A stretch of DNA of 64,000 bases from Plutella xylostella (GCF_932276165.1 NC_063984.1:9989501-10053500), one strand, 5' to 3'. Positions 45,509-57,869 are shown, counted from the stretch's first letter. Numbers and translations are program-made. The notes: generated from the sequence alone by a model not told the origin.

Positions 45509-46775
45509 ACAGCGATCTTTTTCGGTCAAGGGTTAAAAAGGTACATAGATCATTGCTATTAAAAACTGCAAAAACCCGCATATCCAAGTAGTTAGCACTA
45601 CAAGTGTATAAGAAATCGACATCGTAAATCATTAATAAATGCCCCCGAGGGTAAGTCATCATTCACCGAGCTTACGGTGATGATTTTAATGTTTTTTTTG
45701 CCCCATCGCGCAATTTATAAGTCAGAATCAACTCCGCATGATTAATTCTGTCATTTAAATCGGGTTCTTATTTCGAAATTCCGCTGAAATTAATTAGAAA
45801 AATGTTTTTAAAGAAATTGAAAATGGCGCGGATACTTTAGCGGGGCTAAAAATATCGCTGCACAAAAAAGGGAGATTAAAAGACTACGGAATTTTACCGA
45901 TTAACTGGAGAATTTCAGGAATTCCTTTGCTCGTCTCGCATGTGAATTTCAGTAGGTACATTTGGGTCCACTTTTTACAGGCCAATAATTTTCTTTTACA
46001 ACGTCAAAGCACTAGGCAGAGCTGGGACGGTGCTCACCATAAATGTATTATTCAATAAATTCCTTTAGAGATTTCGGGTGCCGACTGTCCAGAGTGAGTT
46101 CAAGAAGCATAAATGTCGAAATGTATGTGGCGACCTCGATACAAACCTTACCTTGTTCAATAGCACTCGAGTCTCCTCCAATGCAAATGGTTTTGGCATT
46201 TCCGTTGTAGGACCTAGAGTCGGGTTTCGGTTGGGGAGATTCAGACAGGAGTAGCCGGCTGATGACTACCTTGATAGTGAATTGGAAGTGGTTGTCGGTT
46301 TGAAAACTCCTCGGTATTCCGTGCGGGTTTAGAGATACACATTTTACGAACTGATAAAGTATCTTTGTAAATGTTTACTGTGTTTATAATATACTTTTTC
46401 AGTAAGTAAATATATTTATTTATGTAGGAACCGATATTTTCTCAATAAATATATAATCAACTATGTATTAGGTACTTATTAATTAATACGCGGATTCCAA
46501 TACTAAGCCGACCACAAGTAATTCCAAAACATTATAGCTATTATAAGATATAAAACGCCCTCTATAAAAAGCCACACAGGTCAATATGTAGCCAGTTGAA
46601 GAAGCTCTGTTTTTATAACACTCAAGTGGCCGAATCAGAAGCCCAGCTGCTTTCACGAGAGTGTATGAGTAGTACCTATATAGTGAAACGAGATTTTCAG
46701 TACAGATTCCATGAATTGTGTTTTTAGTCGGACATTAACCGATACACAACGGCGCTCCGGTGGATCCGTCCCTTG
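45509..46775. other. Unique DNA, nothing recognised
   Basis: A GC-moderate stretch at 46040-46330 has no open frame of note. Confidence 0.4.
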
Positions 46776-46899
46776 AGGGTCACTCTATACTGACGAAAAA
46801 CGAACGAACGAGGGTTGTCATGTTAAATAAAACGAGATAGAGACGTGGCACGCGCAGCAGCACTTTGAAACTTAGCTTTTTGCGTCATATAGAGCCCCA
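46776..46899. mobile_element. MITE family F, copy 3
   Basis: The left end GAGGGTCACTCTATACTGAC and the complement of the right end (ATGGGGCTCTATATGACGC) form imperfect TIRs. The interior contains CGAACGAACGAGGG and ACGAGATAGAGACGTGGCAC. It is non-coding. Confidence 0.65.
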
Positions 46900-46922
46900 T
46901 TAACCTTAACCCTTTTTAAATT

Positions 46923-47066
46923 AATAAAATCCTAATTTATAATCTAATTATAAAACGCTCTGGAGCGTTTCTGATGCAGAGGATCTCTCTGGCTGTACAG
47001 CGAGGCAATGCTGCCAGCGCCTTAGGGACCTTTGCGTCGGATGCGTTCCGGAGCGAAGACACATAG
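46923..47066 (+). pseudogene. C-terminal fragment of a retrotransposon protein
   Basis: The frame ends IIKRSGAFLMQRISLAVQRG and then NAASALGTFASDAFRSEDT before a TAG at 47064. It is followed by an AT-rich, 3'-UTR-like stretch with T runs to about 47215 that ends in AAATAAATTATA. The AVQRGNAAS-type ending followed by a UTR suggests the end of a non-LTR element ORF. The clade is not certain and no RT motif is present. Confidence 0.4.
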
Positions 47067-47215
47067 TTTTAATTATTTTTTTTTTTTATTTTTTTTTTTT
47101 CTTCTTTTTTGTTTATAGTTAGGCTAGGTACGTTTAGTCATAATTTTTCTTAAGTTTAGAATTAGTTATTTAGATTGTATTGTGTAGATAGATATTTACA
47201 GTTTGATTAAATAAA
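47067..47215 (+). repeat. Probable LINE 3' UTR with T runs
   Basis: Two T runs of about 12 near 47080-47100 are followed by an AT-rich tail. It continues directly from the frame above. Confidence 0.35.
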
Positions 47216-47976
47216 TTATATACATTATAAAACCCAAAGATCCAGTAGGAAGAAGGCAGACAACGTAGGTAAATTTATGGTCTATTTAAGTACTTCCTAC
47301 TGATCATGTTATTCATGATGTTTGAAAATGGACATCGTATAAGTACAAAATTCATAGAATTATGGACGTTAAATATTCCCTTACGGCATAAGCACTGCCT
47401 TCGTGCAATACTTATGTCATGGCTCACCATAGGTGATATGTCAGAAGCTATAAATAATATTATTATAATAAAAGCTAGTAATCTCAATGATATCACCATC
47501 CACATTCAAAGCAAAATAAATGCTCATATTCCTCCATGCATTCATATAATCCGCTCATCAAAGTAATTTTAAATGGCAATTTACTTATTACTTATCGTGA
47601 ACAGGATGCTTGAAGCTAAGCTCAGCTAAGTGCTTACTATAATAGATTAACCAATTAAAATGATTTATTCTTCGCCTACCATATAAATCCATTATAAAGT
47701 GAATATTTACAAACATCAATGTAATTAGAAATAAACTTGTATCTCATAAATACAACTTCAGTTTCACGGCGGTAATAAACCTCAAATCTAAGGTAACCTA
47801 AAGCAAAAAAAATAAAACAAACAGGTAAATCTTGGCGAACCGCGGCTTATTATATACCAAAATAAAATAAAAAAGGCAAACTACAAGACACTAAAAAGTC
47901 CCAAATAAAAACCCTGAGAGAGATTCCACAGCGACCTGCGCAGGACGTATTGAATAAGTAATTTTATGACTACATT

Positions 47977-49309
47977 CCCAAGTAACATTTCATTCGAGCT
48001 TAGGTTGTAAGAAATGCCTTTAGGTTTTATAAGGGTTGTGAAAAGGTTAATGCTTTGCTATCTGGTCATATTGAGTACTTGAGAATGATTACTAAGTCCT
48101 AAAACTAATTGTTTATTAATACAACCTTGTAGCTGCTGATAAGAGTTTATATTAACGTTATTTTAACATGTATTTCAGGAGCATATAGTTCTAGGATCTT
48201 ATAGTTGTCGTAGACTCCTGATTTACTTCTAGAAAAGCTAGCATTAATGCTAAAGTGAGAGCTTAAGGTTAAATTTTTAACCTTGATATAACCATAAAGT
48301 TATGGAATATTTAAATTACTTATAAGTATTTTTTAAAACCTATCTTAAACCTTTAGGTTGATAAGAGTTGTCTAGGCAAACAAATTAGGACTACTTGGTG
48401 AAAACCAAAAGCATTAAGCACTGGCTATGAGCTAAAGGCATGATTTAAGTCGTACAAGAATATTTTAAAGCTTTAGAGGCATCCTCAAAATATGTTTAAT
48501 GCTTTTTAGTAATTTCCTAACGGCCGCCATATTTTTTCACTGAAATAAAAAAAAACTTAACAAAAAGATACATTTTAATTAATAAGGGAAAATTCAGTAG
48601 CGTTTCCTATACTATTCCAAATATATGTTTTTTTATATAGACAGTACTTTTATTTCTAATATAAATTTACACCAAACATAAAATTTTATCTATTTTTTTT
48701 AATTAAAATATCTTTAAATTTATCATTTACAAAAGGCCCGTCACTTATACAGAACTATTATCCGAAAGTATCACAATAAAGTGCTAGTCGCACAAGGTTT
48801 TCATATTTCCTGACTTCAGCCTAACTACTTACTATATTTTGTATTAATACAACACTTACAAGTTAGCCATTTTGAGTCTTGGAAAGTGTCAGGTAATGGC
48901 GCCATTTATTATAATTATTATAAAATCTTACACAGAAACATTTTAAGACCCGAGAGTCCTGGGAAGGCATTACAAATATCCATCAAATGTGTTTCAAGTT
49001 ATAGTAGAGTTACATCCAGGACTAATTTAGAACTTAAAAGCTGTCTTCCAAGGTTATGTTAACGTTAAATTAAGGTTGTGAAGGTTTTATTTAGGTTCTG
49101 TGTAAGTTGTTCAAAAGGTTCTGGGTTTGAGCTATAAGTTTTGCTGTAGCTCTCAGAAAGGTTCTAAAACGTGGGCCCTTTTTGCACTCAGGAGGTTAAT
49201 ATAAGGTTAATATAATGTTATCGAGTCTTCTAAGTCTCACGAGTTGATTTCCATACAAAGGTTCTAGAACCTTTTCAAAACCTTTTTAAAATCAAAAATG
49301 TTACTTGGG
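47977..49309. mobile_element. 1.3-kb TIR element with AGGTT subterminal repeats
   Basis: Inverted ends CCCAAGTAACATTT (47977-47990) and AAATGTTACTTGGG (49296-49309). Inside both ends, the pentamer AGGTT recurs many times in the same orientation, most densely at 49050-49265. There are also a palindrome AAAGGTTCTAGAACCTTT (49257-49274) and a stem AAGGTTAAA/TTTAACCTT (48265-48284). There is no open frame of useful length, so it is non-autonomous. The TSD is unclear and the family is not recognised. Confidence 0.65.
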
Positions 49310-50339
49310 TTCCCGTCTGTAACACAAATTTGTGGTAACCCTAAGCGCATGAATCCAAATGGCGGGCGTTTTTCGTCTAAATTGATTCTTATTTTGTGTT
49401 TTAGCGCGTGTGGCCGGGTGGGTATATCGGTAGATAGTCGAGTATGTAAAGGAATGGTGGTCTAGAAAAACTTATTTTGGATTGTCCTTAACATAACAAA
49501 AACGATTCTGCAAAAGTACCCATAAGATTGATACGAGCATAAATGTTTATTTCTATGCTATTAATGAAAAGCAGTTTTTAAAAATATTTAGCGCAACACG
49601 AAAGTTAAAAAAAAACTTCGGCGAATTCAGAGAAAAACGACGTCAGAAAACTTACGTGATATTTTTATCAATAAAATATTTTTACTACCACATTATGTTT
49701 GCATTGATATGATTGAGCTTGCAGATCAAAACTGCCGTTTTACTGTCAATAAAAAACCGGTTCCTAATTCTATTTTCGTTAAAAACTACACGTTAATACG
49801 TGTATGCTTTTTACTATGACCTTCGGTATATGATGTACCTACGTACAACGTACAGTACATACACAAACAAATAGACAGTTGAGGCAATTATCTTTTATAA
49901 GTCTTTACTGCTTTATTTATTAAACTGTTTGGCGTAAGTTAAAGTATGAACTTTATATTCAATATTTGATTTCGACGTAATAACAATTACCTAGTACTTT
50001 GAAAATGTTTTTACCAAACCATAAACTATTATGTCTGACTAATCTAATGTAGGTATTTTCTTGCACTATCTGTACTTACCTATTTATATCTAAAGACATG
50101 ATCACGATTCTTTGGCTCATCCCATTTATATTTATTCACTTACAATATTATTTTGCAATCATAGGTAAGCGTTCAATTAAAACAGTAGTTATTTTTAGTC
50201 ACGGATTTCTTGTAAAATATCATTTACTTACAAAAGGTTATTCAATTACATAAGTCTTTACCGAGAATATATTCTAGCTCACCTTGTATTATTTTGTAAT
50301 ACCTACATCTCCACTATAACTAAAAATGAATAGAAATAA
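49310..50339. other. AT-rich DNA, nothing recognised
   Basis: No supported gene or repeat. Confidence 0.4.
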
Positions 50340-50545
50340 AAAATCTGCGTCTTTCAGTAGACCGAATGGTTAGTGGTTATTGACACTGTCTGCTAAGCTG
50401 AAGGTCCCGAGTTCGATCCCAGGGCGGGAATTGAGTGTTGAATTTAACGTTATTTTAAAAATACTTATATTACGTATCTGTGTTCGATACCTATATTACA
50501 GGCTGCCTAGCTTGGGGTCAGAAGGCACATATAATTATAATGATA
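50340..50545 (+). mobile_element. tRNA-derived SINE, family B (diverged)
   Basis: The head is GACCGAATGGTTAGTGGTTA, the B box region is CGAGTTCGATCCC (near 50408-50420), and the body ends GGCTGCCTAGCTTGGGGTCA. The order is the same as in the minus-strand copy at 42463-42751. The tail and TSD are not resolvable. Confidence 0.7.
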
Positions 50546-50910
50546 ATATATTTAAGAACATAACACTTTACCTCAGTTTTGATTTTGGAGGGGAAACCCT
50601 CTACCAAAAAGCTGTCTACCTATGCAAATGCCATGCACATATCGCTAACAATCTTTATAATGTTTCATATAATATATACTTATAACATTTGCATATATAT
50701 ATAAAATAATCAGTGTTGTACGTTTGTCAGGGTTCGTCGGGTAATGGCCGCATCGCGTGACGAGCCAGTCCTAGCCAAGACACGAGCATACTTAATATGG
50801 CAAAGTGCAAAATGATGTATGGGCGGAGACCGGCCAAGGGAGCTCTAGAAAAGGATTTGGGGATTCCGTTTTAAAGATTTAAATCATACTCATACAAATA
50901 TATAGAGAAT

Positions 50911-51205
50911 CCCCCGAATTCATAGAACGAACTGTCAGCTGCCGCTACACGGGTTCGTTATCGACGTGGATAAACGTCACTATATCGAGTACTACCGACA
51001 TCGATAACGAAACCGTGTCGCAGAGGCTTGCAAGCGTCATCGTGATACTCGAAGTTAAACTCTTCGTGTTAGACGGAAAGTCGATCTTGCCAACCTCTTG
51101 TAAAAACCTTTAGTTACAAAATGCTGTTGGTTCTCCACGAAAATGTAAAAATAAAATAAAATAAACTTACTGACAGTTCGCTCGTTCGCTCTATGACTTT
51201 GGGGG
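50911..51205. mobile_element. TIR element of ~295 bp with inner hairpin
   Basis: The left end (CCCCCGAATTCATAGAACGA, then ACTGTCAG) and the complement of the right end (CCCCCAAAGTCATAGAGCGA, then ACTGTCAG) match apart from an extra 8-bp GAACGAGC-type repeat on the right. Inside, GTTCGTTATCGA and TCGATAACGAAAC form a second inverted pair. No coding frame of note. Confidence 0.6.
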
Positions 51206-52019
51206 TATATTAATAAAATTGCAGTTCCAAACTGCCCAATGTTAGTTTCAAAAAGGAACTTGACGGAATTGCTGCCTTGCTTTGACAGTTTACGGACACA
51301 AAGAAACAGATTTAATGCCGACATTAGCTTTAAGTTCCTTTCTGGAACTCGGCATTAGAGGGTCTGTCCGCAAGAAGAAGTACAGCAAAAGAATAGAAGT
51401 GGGTGATTTATGATGATATTTTATTTAATCCTTAGGAAGATAATTATAGTAGATATAATTATGTGTATTTTTGGACTATCAGTTCTCAGAGTATTCTCCT
51501 AATCTAAAATACAACAACGTAGACTTTTGTAGTTTTAGACAAAAGAAAATGAATAGCATAATAATGTGTTCTGCGCTAATACAAAGGGAAAATGGAATTT
51601 CTCATTGAGACATAAGGACTAGAAGAGAATAGAAATAATTTAAATAAATACGCCGGATTTAAAATGCTCTTTGTCTTTGCTGAAAGCCTATCTTCTTGGT
51701 TAACGATGGTTTAGCAACTCTTACGTCATATGATGAGTTGGTATTGCTAAAGATGACAAAATACGGAGGTATTTAAGTGAGATCTAGCTGAAGGCTGGTC
51801 AACGTGCCCAATATTATACAGCTAAGGAAACTAAGAAAATATTTAGGCTTATTAATTGGTAAAATAACGGCGAAACCTGCCTCACATTCGATAAGTATCT
51901 AAAAATAGGTTAATATGTCACTTTTAATTTCGCATTTTCGGCCCTTCTGATTTAATTATCCTCATTTAAAGCACACGTACGCTCTGAATCCCCCTGATAG
52001 TATAAACAAGGACAACTTT
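51206..52019. other. AT-rich DNA, nothing recognised
   Basis: No supported gene or repeat. Confidence 0.4.
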
Positions 52020-52110
52020 CAGCGATGACGTCACAAAAGAAACAAAATGCGCCACCCCATTACTGCGGGCGGCCGACAATAAAGGTGGGTGCTTATATAT
52101 TTTACGGGTG
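52020..52110 (+). promoter_or_regulatory. CRE palindrome upstream of TATA-like box
   Basis: GATGACGTCAC (core at 52026-52033) is followed by a GC-rich stretch with TGCGGGCGGCCG and then TTATATATTTTA near 52093. The spacing would suit a core promoter on the plus strand, but no transcript or frame follows. Confidence 0.3.
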
Positions 52111-52794
52111 ATTCGCCATAAAAACTCCATACATATTCATGAATACGTGAATTTATTCAGTTAAAATAACTCCTTCGCTTTATTGTTATTTTACTTACGT
52201 CTTGCCACGGTGAAAAACTGAAACCATTTGCACGTGCTGTGTTTTCAGAAATTTAACAGCCAGTAGTAATTTATAAAGGTAAATAAAATAAGTGTATCCT
52301 CTTACTTCTGTAGGGAAATATATTTTTTAAGTACTTATCAAAATCAGCAGCTGCAAACCTTTAATGAGAGACCCGAGCAAAGAGGTTTTTTGACTGCTTC
52401 TGAATGCAGTGGTGCTGACGGTCGCTCCGTAGGTCATCACAATCGCATTAGTCACGTTTTTACTACTGCCTGCACCCAACTATTGTGAGAACTCCTTCTC
52501 TCACATAATAATGGCAGATTGAATGTCCTGATACCATAAATGTGCGACTTCAAGTCAATAAAGCTCCATTATTGCGTCAAATTCAAACAAGATAATAATT
52601 TATGTTACTTTCAGCGAAGTGGTAGCAGCAAATCAAATTCCTAGATGATAGGATAGATAGGGTCCTTATATAATTAAACTACCAAACCATCGGCAAACAC
52701 CATAAAACATTCAAAAACTTAAGGGACACTACAGCATAAAAAAAATGCCGATCAAAAATCACGACCAACACTTTGCATGGCTGGACAAATGTGC
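52111..52794. other. Unique DNA, nothing recognised
   Basis: No supported frame or repeat boundary. Confidence 0.4.
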
Positions 52795-52965
52795 ACACAA
52801 CATCAGGAGGCAGGCGGCTCGGGCCCGCGCCAGTGACCCACATCGCGCATTGTGAGCTGTCGCTAATGGTGGCCCGGCGCGCGAGGGGCCAAACCCAGCG
52901 TACTAGTCGGGAACTGATTTGATTAATCGCCTACGGGCTAGTAGCGACGAGAGTCGATTTATTGT
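52795..52965. promoter_or_regulatory. CpG-rich block (candidate promoter)
   Basis: The most GC-rich unique stretch outside the exon (GGCTCGGGCCCGCGCCAGTG, later GGCCCGGCGCGCGAGGGGCC). It could be a promoter or enhancer. It lies about 18.5 kb upstream of the minus-strand exon at 34 kb. No start site can be assigned. Confidence 0.35.
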
Positions 52966-54398
52966 GACTTCGTGAGATTTTTAAAGATTTTTACAGTGAT
53001 TTTAGATATTATTTTAGCTGTTAGGATTCCTGTTTACAGCACGTTTTTTTTTACCGTACGGCGTGTATACCGTAGTTTTGTTGCCTTTTTATGTCTCTCT
53101 TAACTCTTCGTGATCCATTTAATACTGACCACTGTGCCTCACGGCGAATAAACCGTAGATTTTGACGGCGAAAAATGCGTGTCAACAAGAGGCCTTGTTA
53201 GTATAATTTATAAATGAAATTTACATTAATTGTTAGCATACCTTCATATACCAAAGATATATTAAGTAGGAGGTAGGTCAAAAAACTCGACTCCTTTCGC
53301 TAATGTATGCGAGTCACAACAGTGACTGACCTAAATAGCGCTAGACAATGTCACAAAGAGTTGCCCCGTCCGTCGGAACGAAATATGAGGGGCGAAACCC
53401 GGGGTACGAGTGAAGAATGGCGGATTTGACGGCGAAGTGGCAAGAACATATTAGTTCTGGAAGTATCAGTTCTTATACTTGAAGATGCGGAACTAGCCGC
53501 ATATTGAAAACTTTTACACATTACACATAAACACACACACATGCAAAAACAACAAATATATTTCTTGGAGTCTCCCAGAGAACAAAAATAAATTCAAATT
53601 GTCGGAGATCGAAAAATTATTCTTTGACCAAATGAGCTAAGAAAAATATAATTTACTTATTATGTTGATAACCATAAATTCATTTTAGAGGCATTTAAAC
53701 CATTACAGAATACAGTACCTACGTAATATTTATGTAATGTTTATAAATGATACAGCCATAAAACAATCACACCACATAGAAAATTGCAAATTGGTAGTTT
53801 GGAATAAACGACATGCTAAATACGATTTCACAGTGACGTTAACATGAGCCTAACCCCAACATGCAAATGTCATCGACGTCGTTAACAACCATCATCAGAC
53901 AACATCCAAGGTTAAGTATTTTAGAAAATTATCTTAATAACAGTCTTCATAATCACTCTGCGAGATAATTGGACAGTTTCAATTGTACAAAACGCGCGAT
54001 AACGACAGTCTGCCGAAACGCCATTAAACACGTTTTGACAGTGCGGTCGTGGCGGGAAAATGACACTAATTGTCGTGACATTTCGACTATTTCGACGCTG
54101 GCAACACCGACTACGCCGGGCTTGAGACAGTCGCGTAGTAAGCACCTATCCTATAAGTTATAAGTGTCAGTGTACTGTAAATGTGATCTTGTCACGAGAT
54201 CCGTTTGTGGAGTTGCCGCGAAATTAGTGCTACTATAAATTGCCTTATTGAACACGGGTATTTTTTGCTCTTTAATATGCAGATATTTTCGTTTCGTTAC
54301 ATTATAATTTATCGTACACCATAATCACAAACAAATTACGCATATATTGAATATATTAAACAGAGAGCGATGAAACAAGTCAAATAAAAAATATAGTC
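52966..54398. other. Unique DNA with motif-rich patches
   Basis: At 53395-53470, AGAATGGCGG begins a 21-codon frame without a donor. At 53960-54140 a CpG-richer stretch contains CGTGGCGGGAAAATGAC (E2F-like), recalling the block at 17580-17595. No gene is supported. Confidence 0.35.
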
Positions 54399-54472
54399 GC
54401 AATGGCTCTCAAATGGTGGACAGCTTATAAGAAAGCCTTTGCTCAGGAGTGGGGCACAAAACAGGCTACGTA
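54399..54472 (+). repeat. Retroposon 3'-end fragment, family P
   Basis: AAAGCCTTTGCTCAGGAGTG is related to the GGCCTTTGCCCAGCAGTGG signature at 27608-27714. Confidence 0.45.
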
Positions 54473-55285
54473 AAAAGCAAATATAAAAATCACCATAAGG
54501 TTCTTTAAAAAAAACATGTTGTGATGTTGGGAATCTAAACGCAAGTCGCTTATTTCAAGCAGCCAATTTTTCGTGTCATTCCCAACTGTACCATCGGAGT
54601 TGGGCCCAGCAGTCACGTGACCCGCCCCGTGTTTAATCACTGTCGGCAAATAGTCCCGGCTAATGGGATAGCCGCGAGTCACGACAGTCCTTCGCCGACG
54701 ACGCCGGATTTTACAAGTCTAATATTTACACGTTTTTATGTTTATTTCGCCATAAATTTTGTAGGAAAAAACGAATGGCGAGTTTATTATTATTATTTTA
54801 CCAGAAAACAGAAAATGCTATTAAAAAATTTCACTAACTGTTTTTGCACATACCTACTCTTAAGTTTTTTTATGGTGTACGAAACTCTAAGAATCTCTCC
54901 ATGTCTTTTAGAGTTAGTGGCTTTGAATCCTAGAGTTAAAACATTAATTATTTTGGTGGTGCAGGGAAACATTTTGAAGAAACTTGCACGTATAGATTCT
55001 AGCTCTGTAACCAAGCAACCACTTCTGACCTCTACTTATCATCTATCCCCTGCAGATTGTGACAGTAAAAATATATTTAGCTCATCTCACATATTCTGCG
55101 TATTGATTTTAAATCTCATTTGCAAGTAATAAAATGAATATAAAATTAAACAGTAGCCTCAGTAATAAAACGGCGTTATTTTGTTTTATTCATTTTGACG
55201 CCGTCGAGGGCTATCCCGACCGGTAACCTTCCCGATATGTCACCTCTGAGATTTGGCGGGAACCGTGAGTTACGGACGAAGGTTC
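54473..55285. other. Unique DNA with a long chance frame
   Basis: A 170-codon frame spans 54617-55129. Its composition is AT-driven, with no domain, and it is probably fortuitous. A GC-richer patch at 54600-54710 is unassigned. Confidence 0.35.
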
Positions 55286-55386
55286 CAGGGGGGTCACTCT
55301 ATATGACGCCGGCTATATCTCGTTGTCGTGCCGATTGCACGAGAGCTCTCGTTCGTTCGTTTTTCGTCAGTACAAAGTAACCCTCC
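55286..55386. mobile_element. MITE family F, copy 4 (shortest)
   Basis: The left end GGGGGGTCACTCTATATGAC and the complement of the right end (GGAGGGTTACTTTGTACTGA) form TIRs around a ~55-bp centre with CCGATTGCACGAGAGC and CGTTCGTTCGTTTTTCG. Confidence 0.65.
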
Positions 55387-55603
55387 ATGAACTCGATTAC
55401 AAAAGGGTCGACTCTTAATTCAAATGCTGTTCCAAATTTGAAATCTGCTCTCATTTTCATTGTTGGCCTCTCGGGAATACGATAACCGTATGTTTCGTTA
55501 AATTGACCTTTCAAATATACGACCTTATCGATATTAAACCTGGTGTAATATATTGTGTATTGGGGTCAATTCTGAACCAAACTAAAATTCGCAGTAGAAA
55601 AAT

Positions 55604-55794
55604 AATTTAGAAGAACACACACACACACACACACACGCACTCACGCCTTGTACTAATGTACTCCCTTGCGGGGTAGGCAGAGGTGCATTGCTGCACCCAC
55701 TTTTCGCCAGAGTGTTATGTTAGTCCCAATGTAATAGGGGGCGGGCCTATTGCCATTTTACGGGCACATCCAAGACCCGAGAATTTAGAAGAAC
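55604..55794 (-). mobile_element. 5'-truncated SINE, family A, (TG)n tail, 13-bp TSD
   Basis: The body (55617-55781) lies between AATTTAGAAGAAC copies (55604-55616 and 55782-55794). On the minus strand it begins at CTCGGGTCTTGGATGTGCCC, so the tRNA head is missing. It ends in GTGAGTGCG followed by about ten TG units, instead of the T run of the other two copies. Confidence 0.9.
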
Positions 55795-55865
55795 GTAAGC
55801 AATTTATATATAAACAATAATTATTTTATTTAACTGATAAGTAAAACGAACGTCAGAAAAGTTTT

Positions 55866-56079
55866 AATTTATGTACGGTGTCCTGCGCCTAAAAGTATAC
55901 AGGCGGAGTTTTTAAAATAGCGATCCCTGATGATGAAGGGACCAGCTACATCTGTTATAAATCCGGGGACGTGTTGTGTGTGATGTGTGTAGCAGTGGTG
56001 TTTATGTGGATGTGCTTGAGATCGCTATTTTAAAAACTCCGCCTGTATCCTTTTAGGCGCAGGCCACCGTACATAATTT
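55866..56079. mobile_element. 204-bp MITE with 55-bp TIRs
   Basis: The inverted arms (55871-55925 and 56020-56074) match over about 55 bp with only a few differences. They begin ATGTACGGTG and include CAGGCGGAGTTTTTAAAATA. Both outer sides read AATTT, a possible 5-bp TSD. The centre is a ~95-bp TG-rich non-coding stretch. Near-identical arms suggest a young element. Confidence 0.85.
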
Positions 56080-57512
56080 TTTTCCGATTTATTAAAGTGA
56101 TAGGTACGTTGTAATTTATGCTATCGAGGTGAAACAAAAAGAAAAACCAACTTCAAAAGTTTCACTTTCATACCAGAAAACCACGTCAACCTTGAGTCAA
56201 ATGAAATTGAAAACATGATAAGAGTAGCAGCTCTATTAACCTAAAAAGGTGTAAACCGGTTTTGTTTACTTTTTCTCTTACTTCTTTGAATTTTATCGCC
56301 TAGCCTCTATCTCTACTGAGCCGCCAAAGAGCCAAAGGCCAGCCATCTCGGGCCATCCTGGCAAAAAAATACTTAGGTCATTTCACCGTTGCATGGGATA
56401 TTAAATATTGCTAAATAATGTATTGCCACATCAACCACATCCATAGTTATTAGGTAACAGGTATACTTATTGAATTTCAAAATAAAAATAATAATTTAAT
56501 GTTTAAATTCAATACTTAAGTATTATTTATCTTAAAAATTTATAAGCATGATAGATATTTTTGATGTTACCGTCTTAAATAGTGAACGAATTTATTATTA
56601 TACGCAAGTAGTGCATGATTATTCTGAGAGTTATCTTTCACTATACCCGAGTTACTGAACCGTAAAATTCAATTCGGGAGTATTAACCTCTCCCGTTGTG
56701 TTTAAATTCAATAGGAACATGCCCGAAATAAAAATCTGTTTCAATTTAAATTTCGAGCAAACGTTCTTTTTATATTCGTAACAATCGGAACGAAACGATT
56801 GTAGGTGGCTAATCGTGCACATCGTTTGCCCTTCCGAATCGAGTGAAAAGAGCCAGGTAACCGATGAATCGAGTCGGGAACAACGATTAATTAGAGGGAC
56901 TCCAATCGATAATAGCCGATTACCAATCTAACCTCTTTTTTATTGACCAAAGCGATTGAAGGGGAATGAGTCTGGCCGAAAAGATTTAAATAAAAATAAA
57001 AACTTGGTGGTTTATGGTGTACATTTGTTATTGTACCTGGAACTAAAAAAGTAAGGAATCGAATATTATTCAGACGTAGCTGATAGATTATGACAAAGAA
57101 AATATACAAAAAATTGTTTAATCTAGGAATAGGAATAGTTTAATTTCACTTGTTGCAAATATACCTAACACGCGACATGAACTAAGCACTAGCTACGCAC
57201 TAAGCCCTTGTAAACGTTATATTATACCTCTGTATTACTATAGTCTCATGCCAATTCTAACAAATCGCAGCTCTATTGCATAGAAATAAAGGCAACGATT
57301 TCATAGCACATCTCTTATTCAAGCTAGAGCTGTACTCTATTAGGCGAGACCTCTGAGCGTGTCATATTTAAATGTGTTCGAACAAATTACTGTGACTTAA
57401 AACGTGAGAAACATGTACTTATATCTGAGAAAAAGAATCTGATAATTTATTGACAAATACTAGATGAAATATATTTTTAATGCCTTTCTAAATTGGGTAG
57501 CGATGTTTCACT
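56080..57512. other. AT-rich DNA, nothing recognised
   Basis: Several ATCGAT-type motifs occur at 56800-56920 without clear organisation. No gene is supported. Confidence 0.4.
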
Positions 57513-57575
57513 CTCAGGCAGAGGGCTAAGTCCAGCAGTGGACGACTAATAGTTGATTATAATGATGATCATGAA
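57513..57575 (+). repeat. Retroposon 3'-end fragment, family P
   Basis: AGAGGGCTAAGTCCAGCAGT followed by GGACGAC and a TAATGATGATC tail resembles the end of the family at 27608-27714. Confidence 0.45.
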
Positions 57576-57869
57576 ATTCATGACACATGAAAGCACGAAA
57601 AATCTTGATATGGGTGGAAAACATTTAGAACCCTTTCTTACTTCCAAGCATTTACTTAAACAACATAAAGAAGCCAGATATTAGTTCTTATTAATTAGTT
57701 TTCCGTGACGGCTGGAGCGAGGCTATTGAGCTTATCAGCGAATTAGTAAAACCACTAGTTAATTTGACATAGTGTAATCGTAACGATATTGTTAATGCCG
57801 CGCCCGCACGAAAATTACGGAAACTACATAATGTCAATTACCTTTTTAGTATTTTTGTTAGTTGAATTC

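Noticed and set aside
53351..53542. Minus-strand 63-codon frame and plus-strand AGAATGGCGG frame
   Set aside because: No splice donor or acceptor in a sensible position and no recognisable domain.
54617..55129. 170-codon open frame
   Set aside because: AT-driven composition, no domain, no codon bias, and another frame is open on the opposite strand. Consistent with chance in AT-rich DNA.
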